NCBI RefSeq assembly: GCF_002906855.1
Contig: NZ_MINI01000028.1
Coordinates: 1,302,001 to 1,366,000 of the forward strand
Direction of reading: 5' to 3'
DNA from: Pseudomonas putida
Lineage (GTDB): Bacteria; Pseudomonadota; Gammaproteobacteria; Pseudomonadales; Pseudomonadaceae
Length of the DNA: 64,000 bases
The position numbers were made by a program, and so were the translations under genes. Positions 25,634 to 34,205 of this stretch are shown one piece after another. Each line of letters starts with the position of its first letter. Position 1 is the stretch's first letter. The notes beneath the pieces were generated by a model. The model saw nothing but the letters and a program-made list of their open reading frames with translations. It was not told where the DNA came from and made no database searches.

Positions 25634-27292
25634 TCAATGTGAAAATTCAGTGATTTGTTCTTCCACCCGTTTGCCGTCGCGCAGACGCAGCAGGTGGTCG
25701 GCCACGTCGAAATAGCGGTCGTCGTGGCTGATGACGATGATGGTCTTGCCCAGGCGCTTCAGTTCCGGCAGCAGTTCGGTGTAGAAAATGCGCCGGAAGG
25801 TCGGGTCCTGGTCGGCGGCCCATTCGTCGAACACCAGTACCGGGCGCTTCTCCAGCCAGGCGTTGACCAGCGCCAGGCGCTTGCGCTGGCCGGTGGACAG
25901 GTCGGTGGTGGTGAAGGCGCCATCGCGGATCTGCACCTTGTGGGCGATCTCCAGGCGTTGCAGGTACTTGCCGGCGTCCTCGGGCAGGGCCTGGCCGTCC
26001 TGCAGCAGGTCATCGAACAGGTAGTAATCGGCGAACACCGTGGTGAACAGCTGGCGGTAGTCGTCGCGGTTGCTGGCGGTGACAGGTTCGCCGTCGAGCA
26101 CGATCTCGCCTTCATGGGGGGCGTACAGGCCCAGCAGCAACTTGATCAGCGTGGTCTTGCCGCAACCGTTCTCGCCGACGATGAACAGGATGTCACCCTG
26201 TTCGACCCGCAGGTTGATCGGCCCCAGGGCAAACGGCGCGGCGCCGTTCACCGGCGGGAAGGCGAAGCGCACATTGCGCAGTTCGAGGGTGCGAATCTGC
26301 CGGTCAGGGACTTCAGGGGCGTCGAGCAACAGGTGCGGCTCGGGCGACGAGAACTGGGTCGACAGCTCGGCAATGCGGCGGAAGGCGATTTGTGCGCGGC
26401 TGACGATGGGCAGGGTCGAGACCAGGTGCTCCAGTGGCCCTTTCATGAACAGCAGCACCAGCACGAACCCGCTGGTGACCTTGGGGTCGGTGATCAGTTC
26501 GGCCTGTTGCAGGGCCAGCACCAGGCCGATGACCACGAAGAACAGCATCGAGCCGAGGCTCTTGGCAACCACGAAGATGTTGATCGAGCGGATATGGGTA
26601 TCGCGAATGAAGTTGGCGGTGCGGCTGATGCGCCCGTCGAACATGCGCTGACGACGCGGGCGGCTGATGCGCAGCTCCTTGGCCCCAGAGGCGACGCCGC
26701 TATAGTGCCGCTGCATTTCGTCTTCCGCCTCGCGGGCGGCGTGGAAGCCGCGGATGCCGCGCACGCGGGCGATGTATTGCACGGCGGTGCCGATCAGGAT
26801 GGCGCAGGCAGTGATCAGGAACATCGGCCAGGACAACTGGGCCAGGTAGCACAGGCACCCCAGGGTCACCGACAGGGAAATGGCCAGCGGCGCAAAGGCA
26901 AAGGCGAAGTCGCTGATGGTGTCGACGTCGTGGGTCAGCACCGGAATCAGGCGGTGGCTACGGTAGCGCTCGATCTGCTCGATGGGGGCGCTGAGCACCT
27001 TTTCGCCAAGGTCGCGGCGCAGCCGGGCGATCACATGCTGGCCGACATAGTTGGTGCCGATGTCCGAGGCGATCGAGGCGCACAGGGCGAGCAGGCAGAT
27101 GCCGGCGAACGCCAGCACCACGCCCCAGGTGATGGCGCCGGGGGCATGCAGCAGGTTGTTGATGTTGGCGAGCAGCAAGGTGATGCACAGGCCGCCGACG
27201 ATCCCCAGCACGACGGCCAGGGCGACGATCAGTCGGTAAGGCTTGAGCAGGCCGAGGAGTTCGCGGAGTGCGCCAGGGGTCGATCGGTTCAT
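25634..27292 (-). CDS. pvdE: pyoverdine precursor ABC exporter PvdE
   Basis: Half-size ABC transporter of 552 residues (cyclic peptide exporter family) that moves the cytoplasmic ferribactin precursor to the periplasm. The membrane domain with about six helices covers residues 1-310. The ATPase has Walker A GENGCGKTT near 370, signature DLSTGQRKR near 465 and Walker B VLVFDEWAADQDP near 485, with the switch His in VISHDDRYF. In P. aeruginosa pvdE also lies next to fpvA. Start: AGGA at about 27303-27300 precedes ATG 27292. A PvdS box lies upstream. Confidence 0.94.
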   Translation of the reverse strand: MNRSTPGALRELLGLLKPYRLIVALAVVLGIVGGLCITLLLANINNLLHAPGAITWGVVLAFAGICLLALCASIASDIGTNYVGQHVIARLRRDLGEKVLSAPIEQIERYRSHRLIPVLTHDVDTISDFAFAFAPLAISLSVTLGCLCYLAQLSWPMFLITACAILIGTAVQYIARVRGIRGFHAAREAEDEMQRHYSGVASGAKELRISRPRRQRMFDGRISRTANFIRDTHIRSINIFVVAKSLGSMLFFVVIGLVLALQQAELITDPKVTSGFVLVLLFMKGPLEHLVSTLPIVSRAQIAFRRIAELSTQFSSPEPHLLLDAPEVPDRQIRTLELRNVRFAFPPVNGAAPFALGPINLRVEQGDILFIVGENGCGKTTLIKLLLGLYAPHEGEIVLDGEPVTASNRDDYRQLFTTVFADYYLFDDLLQDGQALPEDAGKYLQRLEIAHKVQIRDGAFTTTDLSTGQRKRLALVNAWLEKRPVLVFDEWAADQDPTFRRIFYTELLPELKRLGKTIIVISHDDRYFDVADHLLRLRDGKRVEEQITEFSH

Positions 27293-27374
27293 GGTGAATT
27301 CCTGGTGGGTACGCGGATGCGGTTTTGGCGCTGCGCGCGGCGAGCACCGTGTGGGCGGGTTGCCCAGTGAGAAG

Positions 27375-27398
27375 ACGTGTGAGGGGGGCTGTTATTTA
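27375..27398 (-). promoter_or_regulatory. iron-starvation (PvdS) promoter of pvdE
   Basis: Minus strand GGCTAAAT with TAAAT at 27398-27394, 16 bases, CGT at 27377-27375. Start expected near 27367, leader about 75 bases. Confidence 0.8.
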
Positions 27399-27401
27399 GC
27401 C

Positions 27402-27424
27402 GGCCCGGGCCGTGCGCCCGGGCC
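27402..27424 (-). terminator. hairpin after pvdO
   Basis: A 9 bp GC stem (27402-27410 with 27416-27424) with a 5-base loop lies between the pvdO stop and the pvdE promoter. No T tract follows on the minus strand, so it may be a weak or rho-assisted end of pvdMNO. Confidence 0.4.
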
Positions 27425-27452
27425 AGTCAGGTACTGAGCAGCAGGGTTTCGC

Positions 27453-28307
27453 TCAGAGTTCGCGCGCTACCCGGAAACCCAGCCAGTCGCCGCGCACATA
27501 GGGTTCGCGATAGTTGCGGTTGCCAGAGCGGGAGAACACCGGCGCTTCGCTGTAGTCGTTGCCGCGTATGTGGTTGTACTCGCAGCTCGCCTCCATCCAG
27601 GCACTGCCATCGACCGGGGCACCGACATAGTTGTCGTGCCGACAGTCGGCGACCCATTCGTAGACGTTGCCGTGCATGTCGTACAGGCCGAAGGAGTTGG
27701 CCGGGAAGCTGCCGGCGGGCGAGGTGTAGTTGTAGCCGTCGGCGGCGCCATAGGTGTTGGCATGTTTGGCGATGCTGTATTCCTTGCCTTCATCGAAGGG
27801 GAACGGGAACGGGCCGCTGGTACCTGCCCGAGCACCGTATTCGCGCTCGGCTTCGCTGAGCATGCGGTAGTGCTTGCCAGTCTTCTTCGACAGCCAGGCG
27901 ACGTAGGCCTTCACCTCGTCATAGCTGATGCACACCGCCGGCTGGTCGGGGCCTTGCGGGTAGCTGGGCTTGCCGTTGGTGCAACGGCGGCCGGGGCGGT
28001 CGTCGCCGTCGGGGAGGGTGACCTTGGCCTCGTGCTGCCAGGCCTGCATCTGTTTGGCCTGCACCTGGAACTGGCTGATGGCGAAGGGCTTGGCGAAGGT
28101 CACGGTGTGCATCGGGCCTTCGTCCGGCTGGCGGCCGACTTCGTCGTCGGGTACGCCCATGGTGAAACTGCCGGCCGGCAGCACGACCATCTTGGGGCAA
28201 TCCTTGCAGTCCTTGAACGTCTTGCCGGGTGCGTGCGCGTCGGCGGCGAAGGCTGGGGCGCTGGCGAGCAGGGCGGCCACCAGGGCCAGGGGCTGGAACA
28301 TGTGCAT
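27453..28307 (-). CDS. pvdO: pyoverdine maturation protein PvdO (FGE-like)
   Basis: Periplasmic protein of 284 residues with the formylglycine-generating-enzyme fold. PvdO of P. aeruginosa is needed to finish the chromophore by oxidising dihydropyoverdine. A Sec signal peptide (FQPLALVAALLASAPAFAADA) is followed by family motifs MVVLPAGSFTMG, RMLSEAEREYGARAG, FGLYDMHGNVYEWVADC and WLGFRVAREL. ATG 28307 is chosen because it gives a clean signal peptide; the longer frame would begin at TTG. It is third in the pvdM-pvdN-pvdO unit, 25 bases after pvdN. Confidence 0.92.
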   Translation of the reverse strand: MHMFQPLALVAALLASAPAFAADAHAPGKTFKDCKDCPKMVVLPAGSFTMGVPDDEVGRQPDEGPMHTVTFAKPFAISQFQVQAKQMQAWQHEAKVTLPDGDDRPGRRCTNGKPSYPQGPDQPAVCISYDEVKAYVAWLSKKTGKHYRMLSEAEREYGARAGTSGPFPFPFDEGKEYSIAKHANTYGAADGYNYTSPAGSFPANSFGLYDMHGNVYEWVADCRHDNYVGAPVDGSAWMEASCEYNHIRGNDYSEAPVFSRSGNRNYREPYVRGDWLGFRVAREL

Positions 28308-28332
28308 GGCGGTTCTCTTGAAAGGCAAAAGG

Positions 28333-29622
28333 TCAGGCGAGTTGTGGGGCGAGGATGGCCATCACCCGGTCGATCTCGGCTTCGTCGTTGAGCAGGCTCG
28401 GGGCCAGACGCACCACCGGGCCGACGTCACGGTCCACGGCGTCGCTGATCACCTTGTTGGCCATCAGGTGGCGGGCGACGGCGTCACACTCGCGGCCCTC
28501 GACGCGCAAGAAGGTGAAGCCTGCGGACAGCTGGCTGCTGCGCGGCGTCACCAACTGCACCTTGGGGTGCTCGGCGAGGCGCTGCTTGAGGTAGTCGTTG
28601 AGCTGGTGCACGCGCGCCTGGACATCGGCCTTGCCCAGTTGCAGGTGCAGTTCGAACGCCTTGCCCAGGGCCAGGCGATGGTCGAAGGCGTGGTAGCCAC
28701 CGGGGGTCATCAAGGTGCCGAAGTTCTCGCCCTTGGTGAAGGTCGGCAGGCTGGGCACCAGGTACGGTTGCGGCTTTTCTTCGCGGGCGATGATCACGCC
28801 GGTGCCGCGTGGACCGAACAGCCACTTGTGGGTGCCGGCGATGAAGTAGTCGCAGTTGAAGTCGGCGAAGGTTACGTCTTCGATGCCGAAGCCGTGCACG
28901 CCGTCGACCACGTAGATGATCCGGTCCTGCTCGTCGCGGCTTTGGTTGAAGGTTTTCACCAGTTCGCCGACTTCGCGGATCGGCAGCTTGACGCCGCTGC
29001 CGGACTGCACCCAGGTCATGCCCAGCACGCGGGTTTCCGGGCGGATGGCTTGGCGAATATTGCCGAGCATTTCGTCCACCGAAGCCAGCTGTGGCTCCTT
29101 GAACAGCGTCACGCGGCGTACCTGGGTGCCCATCAGCTGCTCGCGGTAGGCCAGGCGGGTGTTGGTGGAATAGTGCTCGTGGGCGCTGACCAGGATCTCT
29201 TTGCCCGGCGCCACCTGCAGGCCGCCGTAGATCATCGACAAACCTTCGGTGGTGCTGCCGGTCAGGGCCACTTGACCTGGTTGCACGCCGAAGTAGCGAC
29301 CGGCCCAGGCGCGCACGTCATTTTCATAGCCCCAGAGCTCTTCGCGGTCCCAGTCGACCATCTCGCCCGGGTTCTGGTCCAGCCGCGCACGGAAGCGGGC
29401 GATGGCCTCGCTGACCACGCGGGGGTGGGACGCCAGCAGGAAGTTGCAGAAGTGCAGGTAGGCCGGGTCCAGGTCGAACTGCTGGCGCAGGGCCTGCCAT
29501 TTGCCCTGGCCGGTTTTTGCCGCAGGCGTGGCTGCCAGTGCGGTCTGGGCGAAGCTGCCAGTCAGGGGCAGGGCGGCAGCGAGCAGGCCGGCCTGCTTGA
29601 GAAAGCGGCGACGGTCGTTCAT
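28333..29622 (-). CDS. pvdN: pyoverdine side-chain modifying PLP enzyme PvdN
   Basis: Periplasmic PLP-dependent enzyme of the class V aminotransferase fold, 429 residues. In P. fluorescens and P. aeruginosa PvdN turns the glutamate side chain on the chromophore into succinamide. The N terminus NDRRRFLKQAGLLAAALP is a Tat signal, which fits a folded cofactor enzyme. The PLP lysine is in AGTHKWLFGP, and DGVHGFG carries the cofactor-contacting Asp. The start ATG at 29622 shares its A with the pvdM stop TGA (TGATG), so translation is coupled. A TTG at 29625 is possible but unlikely. Confidence 0.93.
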   Translation of the reverse strand: MNDRRRFLKQAGLLAAALPLTGSFAQTALAATPAAKTGQGKWQALRQQFDLDPAYLHFCNFLLASHPRVVSEAIARFRARLDQNPGEMVDWDREELWGYENDVRAWAGRYFGVQPGQVALTGSTTEGLSMIYGGLQVAPGKEILVSAHEHYSTNTRLAYREQLMGTQVRRVTLFKEPQLASVDEMLGNIRQAIRPETRVLGMTWVQSGSGVKLPIREVGELVKTFNQSRDEQDRIIYVVDGVHGFGIEDVTFADFNCDYFIAGTHKWLFGPRGTGVIIAREEKPQPYLVPSLPTFTKGENFGTLMTPGGYHAFDHRLALGKAFELHLQLGKADVQARVHQLNDYLKQRLAEHPKVQLVTPRSSQLSAGFTFLRVEGRECDAVARHLMANKVISDAVDRDVGPVVRLAPSLLNDEAEIDRVMAILAPQLA

Positions 29623-30986
29623 CAACCACGCTCCGCTTGAGTGTTAGTAGCCGGCTTGGCCAGGCGCTGCACCTCTTCCCACACACGCAGGAAGTTGCCA
29701 CCCCATAGCTTGGCGATGTCGGCGTCGGAGTAGCCGCGCTGGATCAGTTCGGCGGTGACATTGCGTGACTCGCCGACATTCATCCAGCCGGTGACGCCGC
29801 CACCGTCGTTGAAGTCGGAGGCGATGCCAACATGGTCGATGCCGATCTTGCGCACCGTGTAGTCGATGGCGTCGACCATGTCCTTGACCGTGGCGCGGGG
29901 CTCTTCATCGAGGATGGCGTAGAGCGCGCTGGCGTACTCGCCGAACTTCTTCTCGGGCCAGATGGAGATGATCGCGTCACCCGGCATCAAGGCGTTGGCC
30001 AGGCCGTTCAGCGGCTGCAGGTCGAAGCGCTTGCGCAGGGCATTGAGCTTGTCCAGGGTGCCCTGGCTCAGGGGCTTGAGGTAAGCCGGGAAGCCCACCA
30101 CCTGCACCACGCCGCCGCTGTGCTTGATCGCTTGCAGCTCGTGGTCGCTGAGGTTGCGCGGGATGTCCACCAGCGCACGCGGTGCGGAGTGGGAGGCGAC
30201 CATCGGCGCGCGGCTCAGGCGGGCAACGTCTTCCAGGGCCAGGGTGGACATCTGCGACACGTCGATGATCACGCCAAGGTCGTTGAGCCGGCCCACAGCC
30301 TGCTCACCCAGCGGCGACAGGCCACCGAAGGCGTCGGGGGTGTCGTTGAGGAACGGCAGCGGGCGCGAGGAGTCGGCCCAGGCGTTGTTGCCCACGTAGC
30401 TGAAGCCGAACATGCGCATGCCGCGGGCGGCCCAGGTGTCCAGGGCATTGAGGTCGTGGCCCAGCGGGTAGGCATTGAGCATGCTGAGGAAGATCGCGAA
30501 CTTGCCTTCGCCGTGCAGGCGGCGGAAATCTGCTGGGGTGTAGGCGATGGCGACCTGGTTGGGGTAGTCGCGCACCATGCCAGTGAGGATCTTGTAACGC
30601 ATCTCCTGCTGCTGGCGCGCTTCGTCGACGAAGGCGGCGGTCGGGCGATGGGGCGCGTTGTCGCCGTTCCAGATTTCCGGCCAGCCGAAGATCGTCAGCG
30701 CCGCACCGGAGAGCCGGCCGCGGCCGGCCTTGACCAGGTCGAACTGGCCACTGCCATCCTTGTCGGCCTCCTTGCCTTCGGTGCCGAAGTTCAGCGGCAC
30801 GGTGATGTGGCTGTCGAAGGAGATGATGCGCTCCTGAAGTTCCTCTGCATGTTTCATTACCTCACGCGGGTAACCGGCCGGCAGGTAGATGAAGAAGTAC
30901 CAGGCCGCGGCGCCCGCGAGCGCGATGATCAGCGCCAGGGCAGCGAGGTAGGGGGCTTTGCGCAAGTGTGTCGTGTTCATTGCCAT
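29622..30986 (-). CDS. pvdM: pyoverdine biosynthesis dipeptidase PvdM
   Basis: Renal-dipeptidase-like (M19) protein of 454 residues anchored by an N-terminal membrane helix (APYLAALALIIALAGAAAWY) facing the periplasm. PvdM is required for chromophore maturation in P. fluorescens. Family features: ISFDSHITVPLN near the metal site, VASHSAPRALVDIPRNL and VGIASDFNDGGG. Two ATGs, 30986 and 30980, are close and neither has a strong ribosome site; I took the first. It heads the pvdMNO unit behind a PvdS box. Confidence 0.9.
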   Translation of the reverse strand: MAMNTTHLRKAPYLAALALIIALAGAAAWYFFIYLPAGYPREVMKHAEELQERIISFDSHITVPLNFGTEGKEADKDGSGQFDLVKAGRGRLSGAALTIFGWPEIWNGDNAPHRPTAAFVDEARQQQEMRYKILTGMVRDYPNQVAIAYTPADFRRLHGEGKFAIFLSMLNAYPLGHDLNALDTWAARGMRMFGFSYVGNNAWADSSRPLPFLNDTPDAFGGLSPLGEQAVGRLNDLGVIIDVSQMSTLALEDVARLSRAPMVASHSAPRALVDIPRNLSDHELQAIKHSGGVVQVVGFPAYLKPLSQGTLDKLNALRKRFDLQPLNGLANALMPGDAIISIWPEKKFGEYASALYAILDEEPRATVKDMVDAIDYTVRKIGIDHVGIASDFNDGGGVTGWMNVGESRNVTAELIQRGYSDADIAKLWGGNFLRVWEEVQRLAKPATNTQAERG

Positions 30987-31052
30987 CCCGTTGATTGCAG
31001 GGTCGATGCGGTTGCGGCAGCCGCGATCACGGGGCTTGCCTGTCACCGAGGG

Positions 31053-31076
31053 ACGAGCGCGACAGCGGGAAATTTA
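31053..31076 (-). promoter_or_regulatory. iron-starvation (PvdS) promoter of pvdMNO
   Basis: Minus strand GGCTAAAT with TAAAT at 31076-31072, 16 bases, CGT at 31055-31053. Leader about 60 bases. Only 15 bases separate it from the oppositely directed pvdP box. Confidence 0.82.
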
Positions 31077-31091
31077 GCCGCGTGCTGCCGG

Positions 31092-31115
31092 TAAATTTGC
31101 CGCGCGGCATCTCGT
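31092..31115 (+). promoter_or_regulatory. iron-starvation (PvdS) promoter of pvdP
   Basis: TAAAT at 31092-31096, 16 bases, CGT at 31113-31115. Start expected near 31122. The flank before TAAAT is GG rather than CC or GC. Confidence 0.78.
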
Positions 31116-31157
31116 TCTAGCTCGATAGGCGTGGCTGACACGGATACGGATGTGGCG

Positions 31158-33026
31158 ATGAGGTTTTCCAGGCGTGAGTTCATGGTGGGGCTGGCGGTCG
31201 CCGGCGCAGCGGGTTCGGCAGCGTGGTATGCGCGCTTGCCGCGCGACCACGACGAGAAGCTCGGCAAAGATGAAGTGCAGACCCCCGGCGAGGCCACTGT
31301 CGAGGCCGCCGTCGGTGCCGGCGTGCGCATCGGCGACAAGCTGCGCGGTATCTGGGACCTGCGCTTCAGCGGCGCCGAGGCGGGCGTGGACGGCCTGCCC
31401 CTGGAGGACGTGCAGATGCTGCTCGATGTTGGCCCGTCTGGTCGCGCACTGCGTGGCTTCATCGACGTGGCTGAACGCCTGCGCGGCAGTGACCAGCCGC
31501 GCTACCGGGTGCTCGGCGAGCTGGTCGCCGTCGATGCCGGCAAGGTCCGCTGGCGCCTTGTACCGGCCGGGGCATCAGCGCCGAGCCATGAGCTGGAGGC
31601 GACCCTCGATGAGGTTTGGGCTGGCTGGGGCAATGCTGGCGCCGGCACCCTGACCGGGCGCATCCGCCGCATTGACCGGCCCCTGCTGAGCCCTGAGCCG
31701 GACAACCATTTCGTCGCCAGCAAGCGCCTCTTCCCCGAGGCACGCCAGGTCACGCCGCTGGCGCCAGCGCTGATGGCCTGGCTGAATTCCCCCGAGCACC
31801 GCCTGTTCCACCAGGTGTGGCATGCCACCCGGGACAAGTGGCACCGCCTGGACGACGACAAGCGCGATGCCCTGCGCGGTGCCGGCTGGCAACCCGGCCC
31901 GCGTGACGCCGAGCGTGGCGCGCGTGGGCGGCGCAAGCACCTCAATGGGTCTGGCGAGGACTTCTTCTTCATGCACCGGCACATGCTGGGGCATGCTCGC
32001 GGCCTGCAGCCCGACTTGCCGAACTGGGCGCAACTGCCACTGCCGTCACCGCAGCTTGAGTACGACCGACAGGGATTCATCCGCTATCAGGAAAACCATG
32101 ACGGCAACTCGGTGCCGCCGGCCTGGGTCGCGGCCAATGATGAAGAGCTGAGCCAATGGCTGCATGGCATCAAGGCGGCGGAAACCTTCTTCAGCAATTT
32201 CCAGGTCTGGGAGTCGCAGTACCAGGACCCGGACTACCTCAGCCGCCTGACCCTGGGGCAGTTCGGTTCGGAAGTGGAACTGAACATCCACGACTGGCTG
32301 CACATGCGCTGGGCGACCGTCACTCGCGACCCGTCCAACGGCGCGCCGGTGATGGGTGATCGCAACCAGACGGACTACGCGGCGCGTTGGTTCAGGGAGG
32401 AAAACGACTTCCTCGGCGACCCGTTCTCGTCACACGTCAATCCGGTGTTCTGGCGTTTCCATGGTTGGATCGACGACCGCATCGAGGACTGGTTCCGGGC
32501 CCATGAGCGTGCCCACCCGGGGGAAGTGCAGCGGCGTGAGGTCAATGGTGTGTCGTGGTTTGCGCCGGGGCGTTGGGTACAGGTTGGCGACCCTTGGCTC
32601 GGGCCGATGACCCATGGGTGTGGGGGGATTTCCGATGCCGGGGCCGGGGAGATGGAGGTGGAGGCGATGAAGCTGGCGTTGCGCATTGCCTTCAGTGGCG
32701 AGCGCGATGTTGGCGACCTGCTGCGGCGTACGCCGCGCAGGCCTTGGTATGCGCGGCATATGAAGTTGCGGGAGGGGGCGGGATTTTGGGCGGGAGGGTT
32801 GTGTAACGGCTTGCAGGTGCTCGCCAAGACAGGTTCAGCGCCTGTGGGATTGAGCGCCGCCCGCGCGGCGGATCGCGAGCTTTGCTCGCTCCTACGTTTG
32901 TTTCGGGCCAGTAACGCCTGGGGCAGACGCGCGCGACCGCCTTGTTGGTACGACGCAAAATCGCGCCATACGCCAAGGAGTTCTCGCGCAAATCCCACAG
33001 GAATAATTGGCCCGAAACAAACGTAG
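31158..33026 (+). CDS. pvdP: pyoverdine tyrosinase PvdP with repeat-derived C terminus
   Basis: Periplasmic copper tyrosinase-like enzyme that cyclises the Tyr/Dab part of ferribactin to form the chromophore. The start at 31158 gives a Tat signal (MRFSRREFMVGLAVAGAAGS); a GTG at 31131 would lie almost at the transcript start. Copper-type His motifs are visible: HQVWHATRDKWH, FFFMHRHMLGHARG, NIHDWLHMRWA and NPVFWRFHGWIDDR. The frame is 622 residues, but PvdP of P. aeruginosa is about 544. From about 32836 on the frame runs through a GC-rich inverted-repeat element and stops inside it, so the last 60 or so residues (SAARAADRELCSLLRLFRAS onwards) do not belong to the family. The native stop seems lost by insertion or fusion. 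Confidence 0.9.
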   Translation: MRFSRREFMVGLAVAGAAGSAAWYARLPRDHDEKLGKDEVQTPGEATVEAAVGAGVRIGDKLRGIWDLRFSGAEAGVDGLPLEDVQMLLDVGPSGRALRGFIDVAERLRGSDQPRYRVLGELVAVDAGKVRWRLVPAGASAPSHELEATLDEVWAGWGNAGAGTLTGRIRRIDRPLLSPEPDNHFVASKRLFPEARQVTPLAPALMAWLNSPEHRLFHQVWHATRDKWHRLDDDKRDALRGAGWQPGPRDAERGARGRRKHLNGSGEDFFFMHRHMLGHARGLQPDLPNWAQLPLPSPQLEYDRQGFIRYQENHDGNSVPPAWVAANDEELSQWLHGIKAAETFFSNFQVWESQYQDPDYLSRLTLGQFGSEVELNIHDWLHMRWATVTRDPSNGAPVMGDRNQTDYAARWFREENDFLGDPFSSHVNPVFWRFHGWIDDRIEDWFRAHERAHPGEVQRREVNGVSWFAPGRWVQVGDPWLGPMTHGCGGISDAGAGEMEVEAMKLALRIAFSGERDVGDLLRRTPRRPWYARHMKLREGAGFWAGGLCNGLQVLAKTGSAPVGLSAARAADRELCSLLRLFRASNAWGRRARPPCWYDAKSRHTPRSSRANPTGIIGPKQT

Positions 33027-33066
33027 GAGCGAGCAAAGCTCGCGATGCGCCGCGCGGGCGGCGCTC
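32852..33066. repeat. inverted-repeat element, copy 1
   Basis: Two 59-base arms (32852-32910 and 33008-33066), inverted, with one mismatch, flank a 97-base centre. Copy 2 at 52712-52925 has the same arms and the same centre in opposite orientation. The left flank also shares CAGCGCCTGTG-GATTGAGCGCC with the palindrome at 36087. No protein is encoded, so this looks like a non-autonomous, MITE- or REPIN-like element. It overlaps the 3' end of pvdP. Confidence 0.85.
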
Positions 33067-33117
33067 GGTCTGCCAGTCGATGCAACTGTCGTGGCGAACA
33101 CCTATCAGCCTGACCCG

Positions 33118-34074
33118 TTACTTACAATTCCCCGCCTTACGATACCCCGCCGCCAACGCCTCGGCCTCACTGCCAAACGCCACCTGGTTCTTCTGCGAAA
33201 CCTGGCTATACCCCGGGCAGCCGCTGGCCAGGTGATACACATGGCTATTGCGGTTACCGACCACCGCACCACTTGCCGCGGTGCTGGCCAGCGTCGGCTT
33301 GGCCGCCTCTTTCACTGCCGTGGTCGGCACCACAGCCGCACCCTGCGGCGTATACCCCAGCGCCCATTTGCGCTCACCGGTCACGAACGGGTTGTTGTGC
33401 CCCATGATCGCGGCAATGCGCTGATCACGCTGCTTCTCCCAGGCCGTCACCGGGTGCTGCTTGTCCCAGGCCATCAGCACCTGTTGCTGCTGGCGCGACA
33501 TGCTCAGCTTGTAGCGATCGAACATGTAGAACGTGGTGCGCGCCACCAGCCCCTTCACCTCGTCGCGTGGCTCGGCGGTTTTCTGCTGGAAGTCGATCTT
33601 GGTGGTGCACTGGCCGTACTGCGGCGCAACGCCAGAGACCATGCCGTAGTTGAAGTTGCTGCGGTCACCGTTCACTTCGCCCACGGACGGGTAGAGGTTG
33701 AACAGGTCGGCCTCCATGGCACGGAAGGTCGGATCGCTGTCGACGCACTGTTCGCGCCCGCCGTTCTGCCAGCACTGGCGCTGGTGGCCGATGGTCCAGG
33801 CCGGGACGATGTGCTCCCACTCGGTACGCTCGGCGCGGGTCTGCAGCTTGCGGGTTTCATAACCACAGGATTTCAGGTCGACCCGGCCACCGGACTTGCC
33901 GACCCAGGTCCACTTGCAGCCACAGTACAACTCGCCCATGGCGCTGTTGCCCTGGTCGAGGTAGATCTTCTGTTTGGCGACCACTTTGGCTTCGGTGAAG
34001 GTAGCGGGTGGGGTGGCAAAGGCAGCGGGGATGGCGGCGAAGGCGAGGGCGACGGCGCAAAGCAGTTTCTTCAT
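33118..34074 (-). CDS. endA: endonuclease I with C-terminal Cys/His domain
   Basis: Secreted or periplasmic DNA endonuclease of 318 residues. Signal peptide about 1-20 (LLCAVALAFAAIPAAFA). The EndA/NucM nuclease domain (about 25-235) has the active-site motif RTEWEHIVPAW and disulphide Cys residues, plus NLYPSVGEVNGDRSN and FNYGMV. After a Thr/Ala linker comes an extra domain of about 45 residues (GNRNSHVYHLASGCPGY ... YRKAGNC) resembling the small Cys/His module seen at the end of some Ada-like or secreted proteins. It is on the minus strand, divergent from the diguanylate cyclase. Confidence 0.9.
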   Translation of the reverse strand: MKKLLCAVALAFAAIPAAFATPPATFTEAKVVAKQKIYLDQGNSAMGELYCGCKWTWVGKSGGRVDLKSCGYETRKLQTRAERTEWEHIVPAWTIGHQRQCWQNGGREQCVDSDPTFRAMEADLFNLYPSVGEVNGDRSNFNYGMVSGVAPQYGQCTTKIDFQQKTAEPRDEVKGLVARTTFYMFDRYKLSMSRQQQQVLMAWDKQHPVTAWEKQRDQRIAAIMGHNNPFVTGERKWALGYTPQGAAVVPTTAVKEAAKPTLASTAASGAVVGNRNSHVYHLASGCPGYSQVSQKNQVAFGSEAEALAAGYRKAGNCK

Positions 34075-34205
34075 GAAATACGTCTTAGGCTTACAAAAAA
34101 ACGCGATTATACGGCTTGAGCGCGTTGAAAGAAGAGAGCAAAGGCTTGCGCTTGAGCGCTGCGCCGCTATCGTTTGCGGGTCAGGATCTTGTCGAGCGAA
34201 TCGTC

